Of a DNA stretch of 64,000 nucleotides, positions 42,513 through 51,413 are shown piece by piece (within the stretch, counting starts at the first letter, position 1; every line of letters begins with the position of its first letter). A program made the translations under genes and the position numbers. The notes below the pieces were generated by a model that ran no database searches, had not been told where the DNA came from, and saw only the letters and a list, made by a program, of their open reading frames with translations. Source of the DNA: CAZLYF01 sp964586835 (lineage in GTDB: Bacteria; Bacillota; Clostridia; Christensenellales; Aristaeellaceae); contig CAZPIC010000007.1 in the NCBI GenBank assembly GCA_964586835.1, positions 23,957-87,956 of the forward strand, given 5' to 3'.

Positions 42513-43961
42513 TTGAGGCAGGAAGAAGCTCCTGTATACGAAGCGCTTGAGAGAATGCGCAATGACAAGCTTGTGCCCTTTGACGTCCCCGGGCACAAGA
42601 GAGGCAAGGGCAATCCTGAGCTGACAGCCTTCCTGGGCGAACAATGCATGTCTGTCGATATGAACTCAACCAAATACCTGGACAGCCTGTGCCATCCCAC
42701 AGGCATTCTCCGTGAGGGCGAGCAGCTTGCAGCTGAAGCCTTCGGCGCTGCGCACGCGTTTTTTATGGTGGGGGGCACCACCAGTTCCATTCAGGCTATG
42801 ATCCTGTCCACCCTCAAAAAGGGCGAACAGCTGATCCTTCCGCGCAACGTGCATCAGAGTGTTATTAATGCCTTGGTCCTCTGCGGCGCAGTCCCTGTGT
42901 ATATCAATCCTCAAACCAGCGACCGCCTGGGAATTGCTCTGGGCATGTCCGTAAAGGATGTGGCCGCCGCGATGGACGAGCATCCACAGGCAAAAGCAGT
43001 CTTCGTTAATAACCCTACCTATTACGGCATCTGCTCAAACCTAAGGGAAATCACCCGCCTTGCCCACCTGCGCGGCATGTACGTCCTGGTCGACGAAGCC
43101 CATGGCGCCCACTTCTATTTCGGCAAAGGCCTGCCGGTCTCCGCCATGGCTGCGGGTGCGGACATGGCTTCTGTCAGCATGCACAAGTCCGGAGGCTCCC
43201 TGACCCAAAGCTCCTTTCTGCTGTGCGCAAACGCCGTCAACGCAGACTATGTCCGTCAAGTCATCAACTTGACGCAGACAACCAGCGCCTCCTACCTTTT
43301 GATCTCAAGCCTTGATATCTCCAGGCGAAACCTTGCCTTAAGCGGCCGCGATATCTTTGAGAAGGTCAAGCGCCTTGCCCGCTACGCCAGGGACGAGATC
43401 AACGGGATTGGGGATTATTACGCCTACACCGAAGAGCTGATCAATGGTGACACGATCTTCGACTTTGACACGACCAAACTCTCCGTCAATACGCGTGATT
43501 TAGGCCTTGCGGGCATTGAGGTGCACGACATCCTGCACGATGAGTACAATATCCAGATCGAGTTTGGAGACCTGGGCAACTTCCTCGCCTACATCTCCAT
43601 CGGTGATAAAACCAAGAATATCGAGCGCCTCCTGGGCGCCCTGGCTGAAATCCGTCGCATGTACAGACGGAAGAAGGGTACGGGCATCTCTTACGAATAC
43701 ATCGCACCCGAAGTGGTTCTTGCACCTCAGGAGGCCTTCTACGCCCAGAAGCGAAGCGTCCCCCTCCCTGAGAGTATCGGTCACATTTGCTGTGAGTTCA
43801 TCGTGACCTACCCGCCCGGCATTCCCCTTCTGGCTCCGGGTGAACGCATCACCGGGGACATCATCGACTTCATCCTGCGCTCCCGGGACAAGGGATGCGT
43901 CATCACCGGCACGGAGGACCTGAAGGCCGAACGGATCAACATCCTCAGCGAGGAGATCTGA
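42513..43961 (+). CDS. speA: Orn/Lys/Arg decarboxylase-family PLP enzyme (probable arginine decarboxylase)
   Basis: This 482-residue fold-type I decarboxylase is of the short Bacillus SpeA/YaaO type, without the N-terminal wing domain. FDVPGHKRGKG near residue 23, VDEAHGAHFYFGKGLP and the cofactor lysine in SMHKSGGSLTQSS (K225) are clear; the C-terminal domain runs from about 370. Placed directly before speE, it most likely makes agmatine from arginine for polyamines; lysine or ornithine as substrate cannot be excluded. No agmatinase (speB) is adjacent. The start codon appears to be TTG, with AGAGGA 7-8 bases upstream. The speE start lies 2 bases after its stop. Confidence 0.88.
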   Translation: MRQEEAPVYEALERMRNDKLVPFDVPGHKRGKGNPELTAFLGEQCMSVDMNSTKYLDSLCHPTGILREGEQLAAEAFGAAHAFFMVGGTTSSIQAMILSTLKKGEQLILPRNVHQSVINALVLCGAVPVYINPQTSDRLGIALGMSVKDVAAAMDEHPQAKAVFVNNPTYYGICSNLREITRLAHLRGMYVLVDEAHGAHFYFGKGLPVSAMAAGADMASVSMHKSGGSLTQSSFLLCANAVNADYVRQVINLTQTTSASYLLISSLDISRRNLALSGRDIFEKVKRLARYARDEINGIGDYYAYTEELINGDTIFDFDTTKLSVNTRDLGLAGIEVHDILHDEYNIQIEFGDLGNFLAYISIGDKTKNIERLLGALAEIRRMYRRKKGTGISYEYIAPEVVLAPQEAFYAQKRSVPLPESIGHICCEFIVTYPPGIPLLAPGERITGDIIDFILRSRDKGCVITGTEDLKAERINILSEEI

Positions 43962-43963
43962 CC

Positions 43964-44812
43964 ATGGCTTTCTGGTTTTCTGAACAGCATACCGACAGCG
44001 TGACACTGTCCGTCAGGGTAAAGGAACAAGTCTTTTCTAAGAAGAGCGACTACCAGCAGATCGACATCTTCGATTCCCGCGAGTTTGGCCGCATTCTGAC
44101 GCTGGATGGGGTCATCGTCATGACCGAGAAGGACGAGTTCATCTATCATGAGATGCTGGTCCACGTGCCCATGGCGGTGCATCCGCGCGTGGAGGCCGCG
44201 TTGGTTGTCGGTGCCGGCGATGGCGGCGCGCTCAGGGAACTTGGCAAATACAGCAACATCCAGCGCATGGATCTGGTCGAGATCGATGCCCTGCTGGTGG
44301 ACGCCTGCCGCAGGTACCTGCCTGCCACTGCCTGCGGGTACGAAGACAGCCGCGTACGCGTGTTCAACCAGGATGCGCTCAAGTACCTGCGCCGTGTGGA
44401 GGGCGAATACGACCTGATCATCGTGGATTCCACCGACCCGGCGGGTCCTGGCGAAATCCTCTTTACGAAGGAGTTCTATGGCAGCTGCCTCAAAGCGCTC
44501 AGGGAAGAGGGCATTATGATCAACCAGCATGAGAGCCCCTTTTACGGCTGGGAGGCTATCGCCATGAAAAAAGCGCACAGGCACATCCGCGAGTGCTTTC
44601 CCATCCACAGCGTCTATCAAGCCCATGTCCCCACCTATCCATCCGGGCACTGGCTCTTCGGCTTTGCAAGCAGGGAGTCCGAACCCCTCCGAGACCTTGA
44701 CGCCGCCCGCTGGAACAGCCTGGACATCGATGTCAGATACTACAACACCGATCTGCACAGGGGTGCGTTTTACCTGCCCACCTATGTCAAGCGCCTGATC
44801 CACGAAGCGTAG
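43964..44812 (+). CDS. speE: Spermidine synthase
   Basis: This is a 282-residue aminopropyltransferase that moves the aminopropyl group of decarboxylated SAM to putrescine. VVGAGDGGALRELGKY binds the cofactor. MDLVEIDALLVDACRRYLP and IIVDSTDPAGPGEILFTKEFY carry the catalytic and gate-keeping acidic residues. The length is normal for Firmicutes. The ATG at 43964 has GGAG 8 bases ahead; a longer upstream frame overlaps the decarboxylase. SpeD, which provides decarboxylated SAM, is not in the window. Confidence 0.94.
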   Translation: MAFWFSEQHTDSVTLSVRVKEQVFSKKSDYQQIDIFDSREFGRILTLDGVIVMTEKDEFIYHEMLVHVPMAVHPRVEAALVVGAGDGGALRELGKYSNIQRMDLVEIDALLVDACRRYLPATACGYEDSRVRVFNQDALKYLRRVEGEYDLIIVDSTDPAGPGEILFTKEFYGSCLKALREEGIMINQHESPFYGWEAIAMKKAHRHIRECFPIHSVYQAHVPTYPSGHWLFGFASRESEPLRDLDAARWNSLDIDVRYYNTDLHRGAFYLPTYVKRLIHEA

Positions 44813-44858
44813 AAAAGCCCATTCCCCTGAGGGCGGGGACACGGAAGGGAGGCACGGG

Positions 44859-45713
44859 ATGCGAAAGGTCGCCTGGGTTAGCGGCGCGTCAAGCGGCCTT
44901 GGAATGTATACAGCCATGGCCCTCAGACACAGGGGATGGCAGGTTGTCTCGGGCGCGCGATCCTTCCCGAATCATGAACAGGAGGTCGACGTGGGCACAG
45001 CGCTGCCTCTGGATGTCTCGCAGGAGGACAGCGTTCGATCCTTTCGTGAAGAGGCACTCAAACTGTATGGATCACCCTCAGCCCTTGTCAATTGCGCCGC
45101 GATGGTGATTCTGGGTCCCGCAGCGGATTATTCGGACGCCGAGCTGCGCAGGATCATGGACGTCAACTTCCTCGGCACAGCCGCGATGATCCGCGCGGCG
45201 GTCCCGCTGATGCTCCGTGAAGGCGGCGGCAGGATCGTCAATTTCTCGTCCGTCAACGGATTGCTGGCGACCCCCTTCTCAGGTGCTTATGCCGCATCCA
45301 AACACGCTGTCGAGGGCTTCAGTGAAGCCCTGGCCATAGAGCTTAAGCGACACGGTATCCAAGTGATGCTGGTTGAGCCCGGGGACCACAGGGGAGGTGC
45401 AGACAGGTATCGAACGCGATCTGCGACCATCAGCCCCCGCTTTTCCAAAGATTGTGACCACGCAGCGCAGGTGATTTCCCGGGACGAAGCAGGAGGCCTC
45501 AGTCCCGACCGGCTTGGCAAAAGGGTAGCCCTTGCCCTTGAAAAGAAAAGAATGCCTTTCAGGCTCCGCGTCGCAAGCCCTAGCCAGCACGCAGCTGTCC
45601 TCCTCCACGACCTCCTCCCTCCGGGCCTCTTTCGCCGCATGATGACGGGCTACTACCTCCCGCCCCCCCAACAACCCAGCTGTAGAAACAGAAGTTCCAC
45701 CCCCAAAGATTAA
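44859..45713 (+). CDS. Short-chain dehydrogenase/reductase
   Basis: This 284-residue classical SDR has the cofactor motif VSGASSGLGMYTAM near residue 7, NCAAM for the NNAG position, catalytic Ser in NFSSVNG and Tyr-Lys in YAASKHAVEGFSEALAIEL. The C-terminal about 100 residues, with RLRVASPSQHAAVLLHDLLP, resemble the SDR subgroup that acts on large lipophilic substrates such as retinol or fatty derivatives, but the substrate is unknown. It follows speE by 46 bases on the same strand and may share its transcript. An A-GGGAGG site precedes the ATG. Confidence 0.85.
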   Translation: MRKVAWVSGASSGLGMYTAMALRHRGWQVVSGARSFPNHEQEVDVGTALPLDVSQEDSVRSFREEALKLYGSPSALVNCAAMVILGPAADYSDAELRRIMDVNFLGTAAMIRAAVPLMLREGGGRIVNFSSVNGLLATPFSGAYAASKHAVEGFSEALAIELKRHGIQVMLVEPGDHRGGADRYRTRSATISPRFSKDCDHAAQVISRDEAGGLSPDRLGKRVALALEKKRMPFRLRVASPSQHAAVLLHDLLPPGLFRRMMTGYYLPPPQQPSCRNRSSTPKD

Positions 45714-45803
45714 AACCCCTTCGCGCCCTATCCTGCAAAGCCCGGACAGGCAGGGGCCAGCCGCCTTTTCTTTCAAGCCAGTCCTACATTTTGTTTGATG
45801 CGT

Positions 45804-45832
45804 TTGTCATGCCGTTGGCGTTGGGGTATAAT
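45804..45832 (+). promoter_or_regulatory. Promoter of the pseudo-receiver gene
   Basis: TTGTCA (45804-45809), 17 bases, consensus TATAAT (45827-45832), about 35 bases before the ATG at 45869. Confidence 0.75.
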
Positions 45833-45868
45833 AGCCTTGCGCCGTACTTAAGTCACAGGAGGTGCAGG

Positions 45869-46678
45869 ATGTACAAGCTGCTGCTTGTCACGGACCGGGA
45901 AGAGGTAAGAAACGCCTTTCTCAGCATCGACGACTGGGAAACGATGGACTTCGAGCCTATCGCGATCAAAGAGGACGTGCAGGAAGCCATCGCCTGCCTT
46001 GAGACGAACTGTATCGACGCAGTCGGGTATTCCATCCGCCATTCGGATGTATCGCCGCTGCACCACTATCTGGTCGATGTGAGACCCAGCCTGCCCATCT
46101 TCCAGACCCACAAACACGACGTAACCCTGCGCCAGGAGCTGGAGCGCATCCGAAGGTTCCTGGCTCAGTTGCGGTCGGATTTTACCGACAACTATGACGA
46201 GCAGGCGGTGCTGGAATACCTGAGGGACGAGCTCATGCACCAACTGCTGAGCCTGGAGATCCATCACGCGGATGAGCTGAAAAGCAGGCTCAAACTGGCG
46301 CGATCCCGGATATCTCCGGACAAGCCCGCTTTTCTGTTCGACTTTGATATGCCCCAGGGTGAGGTGTACTTAAGTGACCGCTGGCACTACGGCCGTGAAC
46401 GGCTGGAAAATGCTCTATTATCCAACTTCTTCGGACGCTACATTGACGATGTCTACTATGGGGTCGCCGTGTTGACACCACGGCATATCCGGTTGATCGG
46501 CTGCCAGCGCAGTGACAGCCCCGACGAGGATCCAGCTCAGGTAGCACAGCGCGTGCAAGCCCACGTGTTCCGGGTGATGGAGCACATCAAGCAGTATCTG
46601 GACCTGGACCTCCACATTGAGCAGTTCACAGCGCTTGAAAATCTCTATCCACTGGTTGAACGCGAGCAGGACGTCTGA
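45869..46678 (+). CDS. Pseudo-receiver domain protein of unknown function
   Basis: This is a 269-residue soluble protein. Residues 1-105 have the strand-helix rhythm of a response-regulator receiver (YKLLLVTDREEVRNAFLSID, then DVQEAIACLETNCIDAVGYS, then SLPIFQTHKHDVTLRQELE), but the phospho-acceptor position holds Ser/Tyr (VGYSIRHSD) and the first acidic pair is degenerate, so phosphorylation is unlikely. A charged helical linker follows (about 110-160). The C-terminal part (VYLSDRWHYGRERLENALLS onwards) matches no family I recognise, and no helix-turn-helix is evident. AGGAGG lies 6 bases upstream. It is followed 30 bases later by the SPFH gene. Confidence 0.7.
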   Translation: MYKLLLVTDREEVRNAFLSIDDWETMDFEPIAIKEDVQEAIACLETNCIDAVGYSIRHSDVSPLHHYLVDVRPSLPIFQTHKHDVTLRQELERIRRFLAQLRSDFTDNYDEQAVLEYLRDELMHQLLSLEIHHADELKSRLKLARSRISPDKPAFLFDFDMPQGEVYLSDRWHYGRERLENALLSNFFGRYIDDVYYGVAVLTPRHIRLIGCQRSDSPDEDPAQVAQRVQAHVFRVMEHIKQYLDLDLHIEQFTALENLYPLVEREQDV

Positions 46679-46708
46679 CGCAAAGCATTTTCAGGAGGGC
46701 AACAGGGT

Positions 46709-47761
46709 ATGGGCATATTCAAGATAATCAAAGGCCAGCTCATCGACGTCATCGAATGGACCGACACCTCCAGCAATACCATGGTGTACAGGTACGACGA
46801 TGGCGGCAAGGAGATCATGATGGGCGCCCAGCTGACCGTGCGCGAAAGCCAGGCCTCCGTGTTTGTCAACGAGGGGAAGATCGCTGACGTGTTTCAGCCG
46901 GGTCGCTACGAGTTGAGCACCCAAAACATGCCGGTGATGACGATGCTTAGGAGCTGGAAGTACGGCTTCAATTCCCCCTTTAAGGCCGAAGTCTACTTTA
47001 TCAATACCAGGCAGTTCCTCGATCAAAAATGGGGTACCAGCAACCCCGTGATGATGAGAGATGCAGAGTTTGGCATGGTGCGCCTGCGCGCCTTTGGCAT
47101 CTACTCCTTCCGTGTCGTCGACCCCACCGCCTTTTTGAAGGAAGTGTTTGGCACCAGCGAGCTGTTCACTGTAGAGGGTGTCGAGGGGCAGATCAAGCGT
47201 ACCATTGTTTCCGCGCTCTCAGACGTCATCGCCCAATCCAAGATCCCAGCGCTCGACCTGGCGGCCAACTATGATGAGCTCAGCAGCTTTGCTCTGGGCG
47301 TCATCTCGCCGCGCATCGCACCGCTGGGGCTTAAGCTTGAATCTTTTGTTATAGAAAACATCAGCCTGCCACCTGAGGTGGAAAAAGCCATGGACAAGCG
47401 CACCTCCATGGGCGTTGTGGGCGATCTGCATAAGTACACGCAGTTTCAGGCTGCAGAAGCGCTGCGCGACGCAGCGGCTAACCCAGGCGGGACCGCCGGC
47501 CTGGGCGCGGGCCTCGGCGCAGGCATGGTCATGAGTGGCATGATGGGCAACGCCATGGCTGCGGCGGGAAACCAGCAGCCGGGAACCCAGCCCGCCACCG
47601 TGCCCTGTGTGGCCTGTGGCAAGCCCCTTCCCGCGGGGTCCAAATTTTGTCCGGAATGCGGCAAGCCTCAGGCCGCGCCTGCAGCGGGCTTTTGCACCGC
47701 CTGCGGTAAACCCCTGGCTGTCGGGGCAAAGTTCTGCGCGGAGTGTGGAGCTCAGCAGTAA
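46709..47761 (+). CDS. SPFH-domain protein with two C-terminal zinc ribbons (YdjI-like)
   Basis: This 350-residue protein belongs to the virion-core/YdjI branch of the SPFH (stomatin-prohibitin-flotillin) superfamily. The SPFH part (about 20-235) includes FVNEGKIADVFQPGRYELST, FGIYSFRVVDPTAFLKEVFG and the family's LESFVIENISLPPEVEKAMD. A Gly/Ala/Met-rich stretch (about 255-290) follows, then two zinc ribbons (CVACGKPLPAGSKFCPECG and CTACGKPLAVGAKFCAECG). In Bacillus the homologue works with a PspA-type protein at the membrane; no such gene is adjacent here. AGGAGG is 10 bases upstream. It is likely co-transcribed with the pseudo-receiver gene. Confidence 0.9.
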   Translation: MGIFKIIKGQLIDVIEWTDTSSNTMVYRYDDGGKEIMMGAQLTVRESQASVFVNEGKIADVFQPGRYELSTQNMPVMTMLRSWKYGFNSPFKAEVYFINTRQFLDQKWGTSNPVMMRDAEFGMVRLRAFGIYSFRVVDPTAFLKEVFGTSELFTVEGVEGQIKRTIVSALSDVIAQSKIPALDLAANYDELSSFALGVISPRIAPLGLKLESFVIENISLPPEVEKAMDKRTSMGVVGDLHKYTQFQAAEALRDAAANPGGTAGLGAGLGAGMVMSGMMGNAMAAAGNQQPGTQPATVPCVACGKPLPAGSKFCPECGKPQAAPAAGFCTACGKPLAVGAKFCAECGAQQ

Positions 47762-47771
47762 GAGGATCCCA

Positions 47772-47811
47772 ACCGCAAAGCGTGCCGCCCATGGGCAGCA
47801 CGCTTTGCGGT
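47772..47811. terminator. Hairpin between convergent SPFH and bioY genes
   Basis: ACCGCAAAGCGTGC (47772-47785) and GCACGCTTTGCGGT (47798-47811) form a perfect 14-bp stem with a 12-base loop. No U run follows on either strand, so termination may need a factor. It lies 10 bases past the SPFH stop and 32 bases past the bioY stop. Confidence 0.6.
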
Positions 47812-47843
47812 CTTGAGTGCAGGTGGCTCCTGCACAGACCTCC

Positions 47844-48443
47844 TCACTCCCCCTTCGTGTTCCGAACGCTCCCTGCGTCTGCAACATGCTGCAAGGGGAC
47901 GTGGCGGGGCATTGCCTTGCGAAGCCGCGGCGCTAAAAGGGCTGAAAGCGCTGCCTTAGCGGCATCAGCAGGCAGGAAGGGAAATACGCAAAATCCCAGC
48001 GACTCTGCCACTCCTCTTCCCGTGACCCGCATAAACCATAGCGTACCCATCGCATACAGGGGGAGGAGAGCCCCTGCGAAGACGAGGAAGCGGACGGCGA
48101 TCCCTCCCCTTTGCTTTAAGTACAGCCAGCCTGCCAGCGTCACGCAGGGCAGGTACCCAGCCAGGAAACCTCCGGTTTTCCCAAGCATCACCCCAAGCCC
48201 TCCCTGAAAGCCCGCGAACACGGGCAAACCGACGGCACCCAGGGCCAGATAGTAAAGCACACTCAGCGCCCCGCCCAAGGGCCCTAGCAACGCACCGGCC
48301 AGGAAGACCCCCAGCAGGGCGAGATTGACCGGCACCATGGGCAGAGGGATCATGACCTGGGAAAGAACTGCGATAGCAGCGGCGAAAAGGGCAGCTTCCG
48401 CCCTCAATGCAAAGCGCCGGCTACGGGCAGCATTTGTCTTCAT
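47844..48443 (-). CDS. bioY: BioY-family substrate subunit of an ECF biotin transporter
   Basis: This 199-residue membrane protein has about six hydrophobic helices. Family motifs are QVMIPLPMVPVNLALLGVFL, GALLGPLGGALSVLYYLALGAVGLPVF and GGLGVMLGKTGGFLAGYLP, all typical of BioY. It binds biotin and in most Firmicutes docks on the shared EcfA1-EcfA2-EcfT module, here encoded about 15 kb away. The C-terminal tail (LRKAMPRHVPLQHVADAGSV) is polar and longer than usual. No biotin synthesis gene is nearby and no BirA operator was recognised. The gene begins 34 bases after the serine hydrolase stop. Confidence 0.93.
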   Translation of the reverse strand: MKTNAARSRRFALRAEAALFAAAIAVLSQVMIPLPMVPVNLALLGVFLAGALLGPLGGALSVLYYLALGAVGLPVFAGFQGGLGVMLGKTGGFLAGYLPCVTLAGWLYLKQRGGIAVRFLVFAGALLPLYAMGTLWFMRVTGRGVAESLGFCVFPFLPADAAKAALSALLAPRLRKAMPRHVPLQHVADAGSVRNTKGE

Positions 48444-48476
48444 GATCGCGCTCCATGAGCGGGATGTCGTGATGGT

Positions 48477-49397
48477 TCAGGCAGAGAGCGGCACCAGCAG
48501 ATCTTCATCGACAGCAGCCCGGATAGGCCGGATGTCCTCCGCGTCGCAATGCAGACCCACGAGCGCCTGCGCTCCAGGCAGCATGAGGGAGATCTGACCC
48601 CCCGCCCCGTCAAAACGATAGGCGCCCGGGTATTCGTCATGCATCCAACACTGGTATCCATAACCCCTGTCCCAGGCATCCGCCTTCGCAATCCCTGTCT
48701 CGACCCGCCGGGCTACCATGGATTCAATCCATCCGCGAGGGATCAGCTCATCCCCTGCCCATCGCCCGCTGCTCAAACAGCACAGACCGGGCTTGACCAT
48801 ATCTGCAAGGCGCATCACAAGGCCGCTTGCCCCAAAGACAGCCCCCTCCGGGCTGCGCTCCCATGCGGGGACAGGGATCCCCATCGGAACAAAGAGGCGC
48901 TCCGACAGCAGGACCTCCAGAGGTTGTCCCATTGCCCGCTCCGCCATGGCGGCGGCGAGGTGGCTGTCGCCGTTGGAATACACGAAGCTCTCTCCAGGAC
49001 GGAGCGAAGGTGACTGAGCAAAGAGATATGCCAGGTATCCTTGGCTGCCTACGCCGGCTACACGATCCTCACGCATCAGGAGCGCTCTGCCAAACCCTGA
49101 GGTCATCGTGAGCAGGTGTGCAAGCCGAATCTCTCTCATCGCAGCCTCGTTTCCGTCATGGACATGCTCCGGAAAAAAGGAGGCCAGGCTGTCGTCCAGT
49201 CGGAGCTTCCCCTCCGCGACAGCGAACCCGACGCCTAACGCCACAAAGGACTTTGTATGGGAAAATAGCTCAAAGGGCGTATCGGGGGCCCATCGGTGCC
49301 TCCAAATAAGCTTTCCATCCACGTACACTTCCACCGCACGTACGGGCAACCGCTGCAGCTCAACCCGGCGGACAAAGCTGGTAAATCCATCCATCAT
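48477..49397 (-). CDS. Class C beta-lactamase-like serine hydrolase
   Basis: This 306-residue protein has the beta-lactamase/DD-peptidase fold. The active site SxxK is S46-H-T-K49 in FELFSHTKSFVALGVG, the second motif is YSN (FVYSNGDSHLAAAMAERAMG), and the third box is weak (DGAGGQISLMLPG in place of KTG). There is no signal peptide, so it is probably cytoplasmic, which argues for an esterase or amidase rather than an antibiotic-degrading enzyme. VPMGIPVPAWERSPEG resembles the loop of the EstB-like group. The start has two adjacent ATGs. It is upstream of bioY and may share its transcript. Confidence 0.82.
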   Translation of the reverse strand: MMDGFTSFVRRVELQRLPVRAVEVYVDGKLIWRHRWAPDTPFELFSHTKSFVALGVGFAVAEGKLRLDDSLASFFPEHVHDGNEAAMREIRLAHLLTMTSGFGRALLMREDRVAGVGSQGYLAYLFAQSPSLRPGESFVYSNGDSHLAAAMAERAMGQPLEVLLSERLFVPMGIPVPAWERSPEGAVFGASGLVMRLADMVKPGLCCLSSGRWAGDELIPRGWIESMVARRVETGIAKADAWDRGYGYQCWMHDEYPGAYRFDGAGGQISLMLPGAQALVGLHCDAEDIRPIRAAVDEDLLVPLSA

Positions 49398-49475
49398 GAT
49401 CTATCCCCGTCCCTCTTGTCCTGGCAGCACAGATTCCTACCACGCAGGCACCCCGCAGGGATCCTTAACCGGGAT

Positions 49476-50171
49476 TCAGTCGTACTGCTCTGTATAGGCG
49501 ATGACCTCTACGTTCACAGGCTCGGAGCCCGTCAGCAGCATGTGCTCAAAGACATCCGACCGGATCTCTTTTCGAAGCAGGATCCGTCCGCCGCCGGGCA
49601 CTCCGGCATCGAAGGCGACATTGCTCGCTGTCCCTAGCAATCTCCCTTCCGCGTCGCGGATCATATAGGCAACCTGGAGGTTGTACACTGGTTCAGCTGT
49701 GTCGTTTTCTATCTCGGCTAACACCTGGACAACCCGCCAAAACCCATCATCGGCGACAGAAAGGCTTCCCGTCGCGGGAAAGCGCCGCACCGAAAAATAA
49801 AGCTCCTCTGAAGCCGTAACGGTGAGGGTATAGGAATCCATCCCCTCCGGAGTATCTGACAAGCCCTTCCAGCTGTTCTCCTGGATCACACCGGACTCCC
49901 CCGGTTCAAGCTGCGCGGGGGCCAGGCTAAGGTATTCGTTTCTGTACAGTTCCGTGCCTTCAGGGCTAAGAACGACAAAGCGCCCCTCCCCCAGCACCAC
50001 CGCCTGGTCTCCTGTGTTGGTGACGACAGCGAACAGACAAGCCTCATACTTGTCGTCATAGGTCGCAACAGCATAGAAGCTTTCCTCTGAAACGACCAGA
50101 CCCCCGATGGCTGTCGCGGGCAATGCCACAGCCAAGCAAAAAATCAGTGTAACAATAGCTGTCTTTTTCAT
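49476..50171 (-). CDS. Secreted beta-sandwich protein, unknown function
   Basis: This 231-residue protein has a signal peptide MKKTAIVTLIFCLAVALPATA and no lipobox. The mature part looks like two FxLYD/immunoglobulin-like repeats: FYAVATYDDKYEACLFAVVT with an NTGD turn, and later VVQVLAEIENDTAEPVYNLQ with VAYMIRDAEGRLLGTAS. Such domains are common in extracellular Firmicute proteins and mediate binding; no enzyme motif is seen. GGAGG lies 7 bases before the ATG. The gene has its own promoter and a 78-base gap before the hydrolase gene. Confidence 0.7.
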   Translation of the reverse strand: MKKTAIVTLIFCLAVALPATAIGGLVVSEESFYAVATYDDKYEACLFAVVTNTGDQAVVLGEGRFVVLSPEGTELYRNEYLSLAPAQLEPGESGVIQENSWKGLSDTPEGMDSYTLTVTASEELYFSVRRFPATGSLSVADDGFWRVVQVLAEIENDTAEPVYNLQVAYMIRDAEGRLLGTASNVAFDAGVPGGGRILLRKEIRSDVFEHMLLTGSEPVNVEVIAYTEQYD

Positions 50172-50251
50172 CCTTTGACCTCCAAGTGGTGACAGGATAT
50201 CGGGTCTCCAAACGACCTTCAGGGGTGCCCTGCGCGCGGAGAACCTCGCCT

Positions 50252-50280
50252 ATTATGATCTACAACCGGACCTTCAGCAA
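50252..50280 (-). promoter_or_regulatory. Promoter of the secreted protein gene
   Basis: On the minus strand, TTGCTG (50275-50280), 17 bases, CATAAT (50252-50257), about 80 bases before the start codon. Confidence 0.55.
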
Positions 50281-50360
50281 GGCAACACAGCATCCCCTTC
50301 TTCCTGGTCACGGAAGTGACCCCGCCCGCCGCCCCCTGCGGACGAGGCAGGAGGCTTTCC

Positions 50361-51413
50361 TCAGCTGGTCACCAGCACGCGCATGTTTTCTGTGCTGACC
50401 GCCGCTTCAAACGCCTCCTGAACGCTCTCGAAGGGAAAGGATGCGGACACCATTCCTCCGCAGTCGACCAATCCGGCGTTCAGAAGCCTGTTCGCCGTAG
50501 AAAAATCCCTGACGCTGGGGCTGATGGATCCCGTCAGAATGATCTCACTGTTGTGAATCCTCTGAGGGCGGATTTCCGAGGGCAGGTCCGGATGTATGGA
50601 GCTGTACTGAATCACGCGCCCCCCCTTTCCCACCATTTCGCAGGACTGATCGAACACCTCGGGGATCGCCGTCGTATTAAACACCACATCCGCGCCTCTG
50701 CCATCCGTCAGGCTCCTGATATAGGAGACGGGGTCCCTCTCCTGCGGATTGAACACAACATCCGCCCCCCGCTCCCTGGCCATCTTACCGCGTGCTTCGC
50801 TGACCTCACTCAGAATCACCCGAGCACCCCGCAGTTTTGAAAGGAGGGCATGAAACTGACCCATGATCCCGCCTCCAACCACTACGACATCCTCCGCCAA
50901 CTGGATGTCGGCGCGCTCTACGCTGTGAACACAGCAGGCGAGCGGCTCTGTCAGCGCCGCTTCTGTAAAAGAGAGAGAATCTTCCATGGCATATAACGCG
51001 CTGGTATGGACGATAATTCGGTCACACAAGCCCCCCGGACCGGGCAGAAGGCCTTCCCGGACCGGTTTTTTCTGGGCCAGCACACACAGGTTGGTCCTCC
51101 CGCTGCGGCAGTAATAGCATTCTCCGCAGTTGTATAGGAGACGAACAGCTACACGCCGTCCTTCCGCCCAGAGTTTCCGGTCTGTCCCCTCGCTCAGCGC
51201 TTCGATGACGCCGGATACCTCATGCCCACCCAGGAAAGGAAGGGGAGGCTTGATCCTTCCGGAGAACACCCGCTGTTCCAGCGTGCACAGTGCAACCGCG
51301 CGCACGCTGATTAGCGCCTCGCCCATGCGCAGGTCCGGCGTGTCGATGGGCATTGCCTGCACCCGTCCCGGGGCTACGACCGCATAGGCTCTGATCTGTA
51401 TGGGCATGGTCAT
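50361..51413 (-). CDS. Zinc-dependent medium-chain alcohol/polyol dehydrogenase
   Basis: This 350-residue MDR-family enzyme has catalytic zinc ligands in ALCTLEQRVFSG and GGHEVSG, and the four structural-zinc cysteines in NCGECYYCRSGRTNLC. The nucleotide site is VVVVGGGIMGQFHALLSKLRG, with an acidic residue (SEVSEARG) that suggests NAD. It resembles threonine and sorbitol dehydrogenases, and likely oxidises a secondary hydroxyl of the sugar imported by this cassette. The start at 51413 overlaps the aldolase stop as ATGA, with AAAGGA upstream; a second ATG follows two codons later. It is the last gene of the cassette, and no terminator with a U run was found. Confidence 0.9.
   Translation of the reverse strand: MTMPIQIRAYAVVAPGRVQAMPIDTPDLRMGEALISVRAVALCTLEQRVFSGRIKPPLPFLGGHEVSGVIEALSEGTDRKLWAEGRRVAVRLLYNCGECYYCRSGRTNLCVLAQKKPVREGLLPGPGGLCDRIIVHTSALYAMEDSLSFTEAALTEPLACCVHSVERADIQLAEDVVVVGGGIMGQFHALLSKLRGARVILSEVSEARGKMARERGADVVFNPQERDPVSYIRSLTDGRGADVVFNTTAIPEVFDQSCEMVGKGGRVIQYSSIHPDLPSEIRPQRIHNSEIILTGSISPSVRDFSTANRLLNAGLVDCGGMVSASFPFESVQEAFEAAVSTENMRVLVTS

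Noticed and set aside
43808..44917. 369-codon minus-strand open frame
   Set aside because: It is antisense to speE and to the end of the decarboxylase, both with intact catalytic motifs; no family features.
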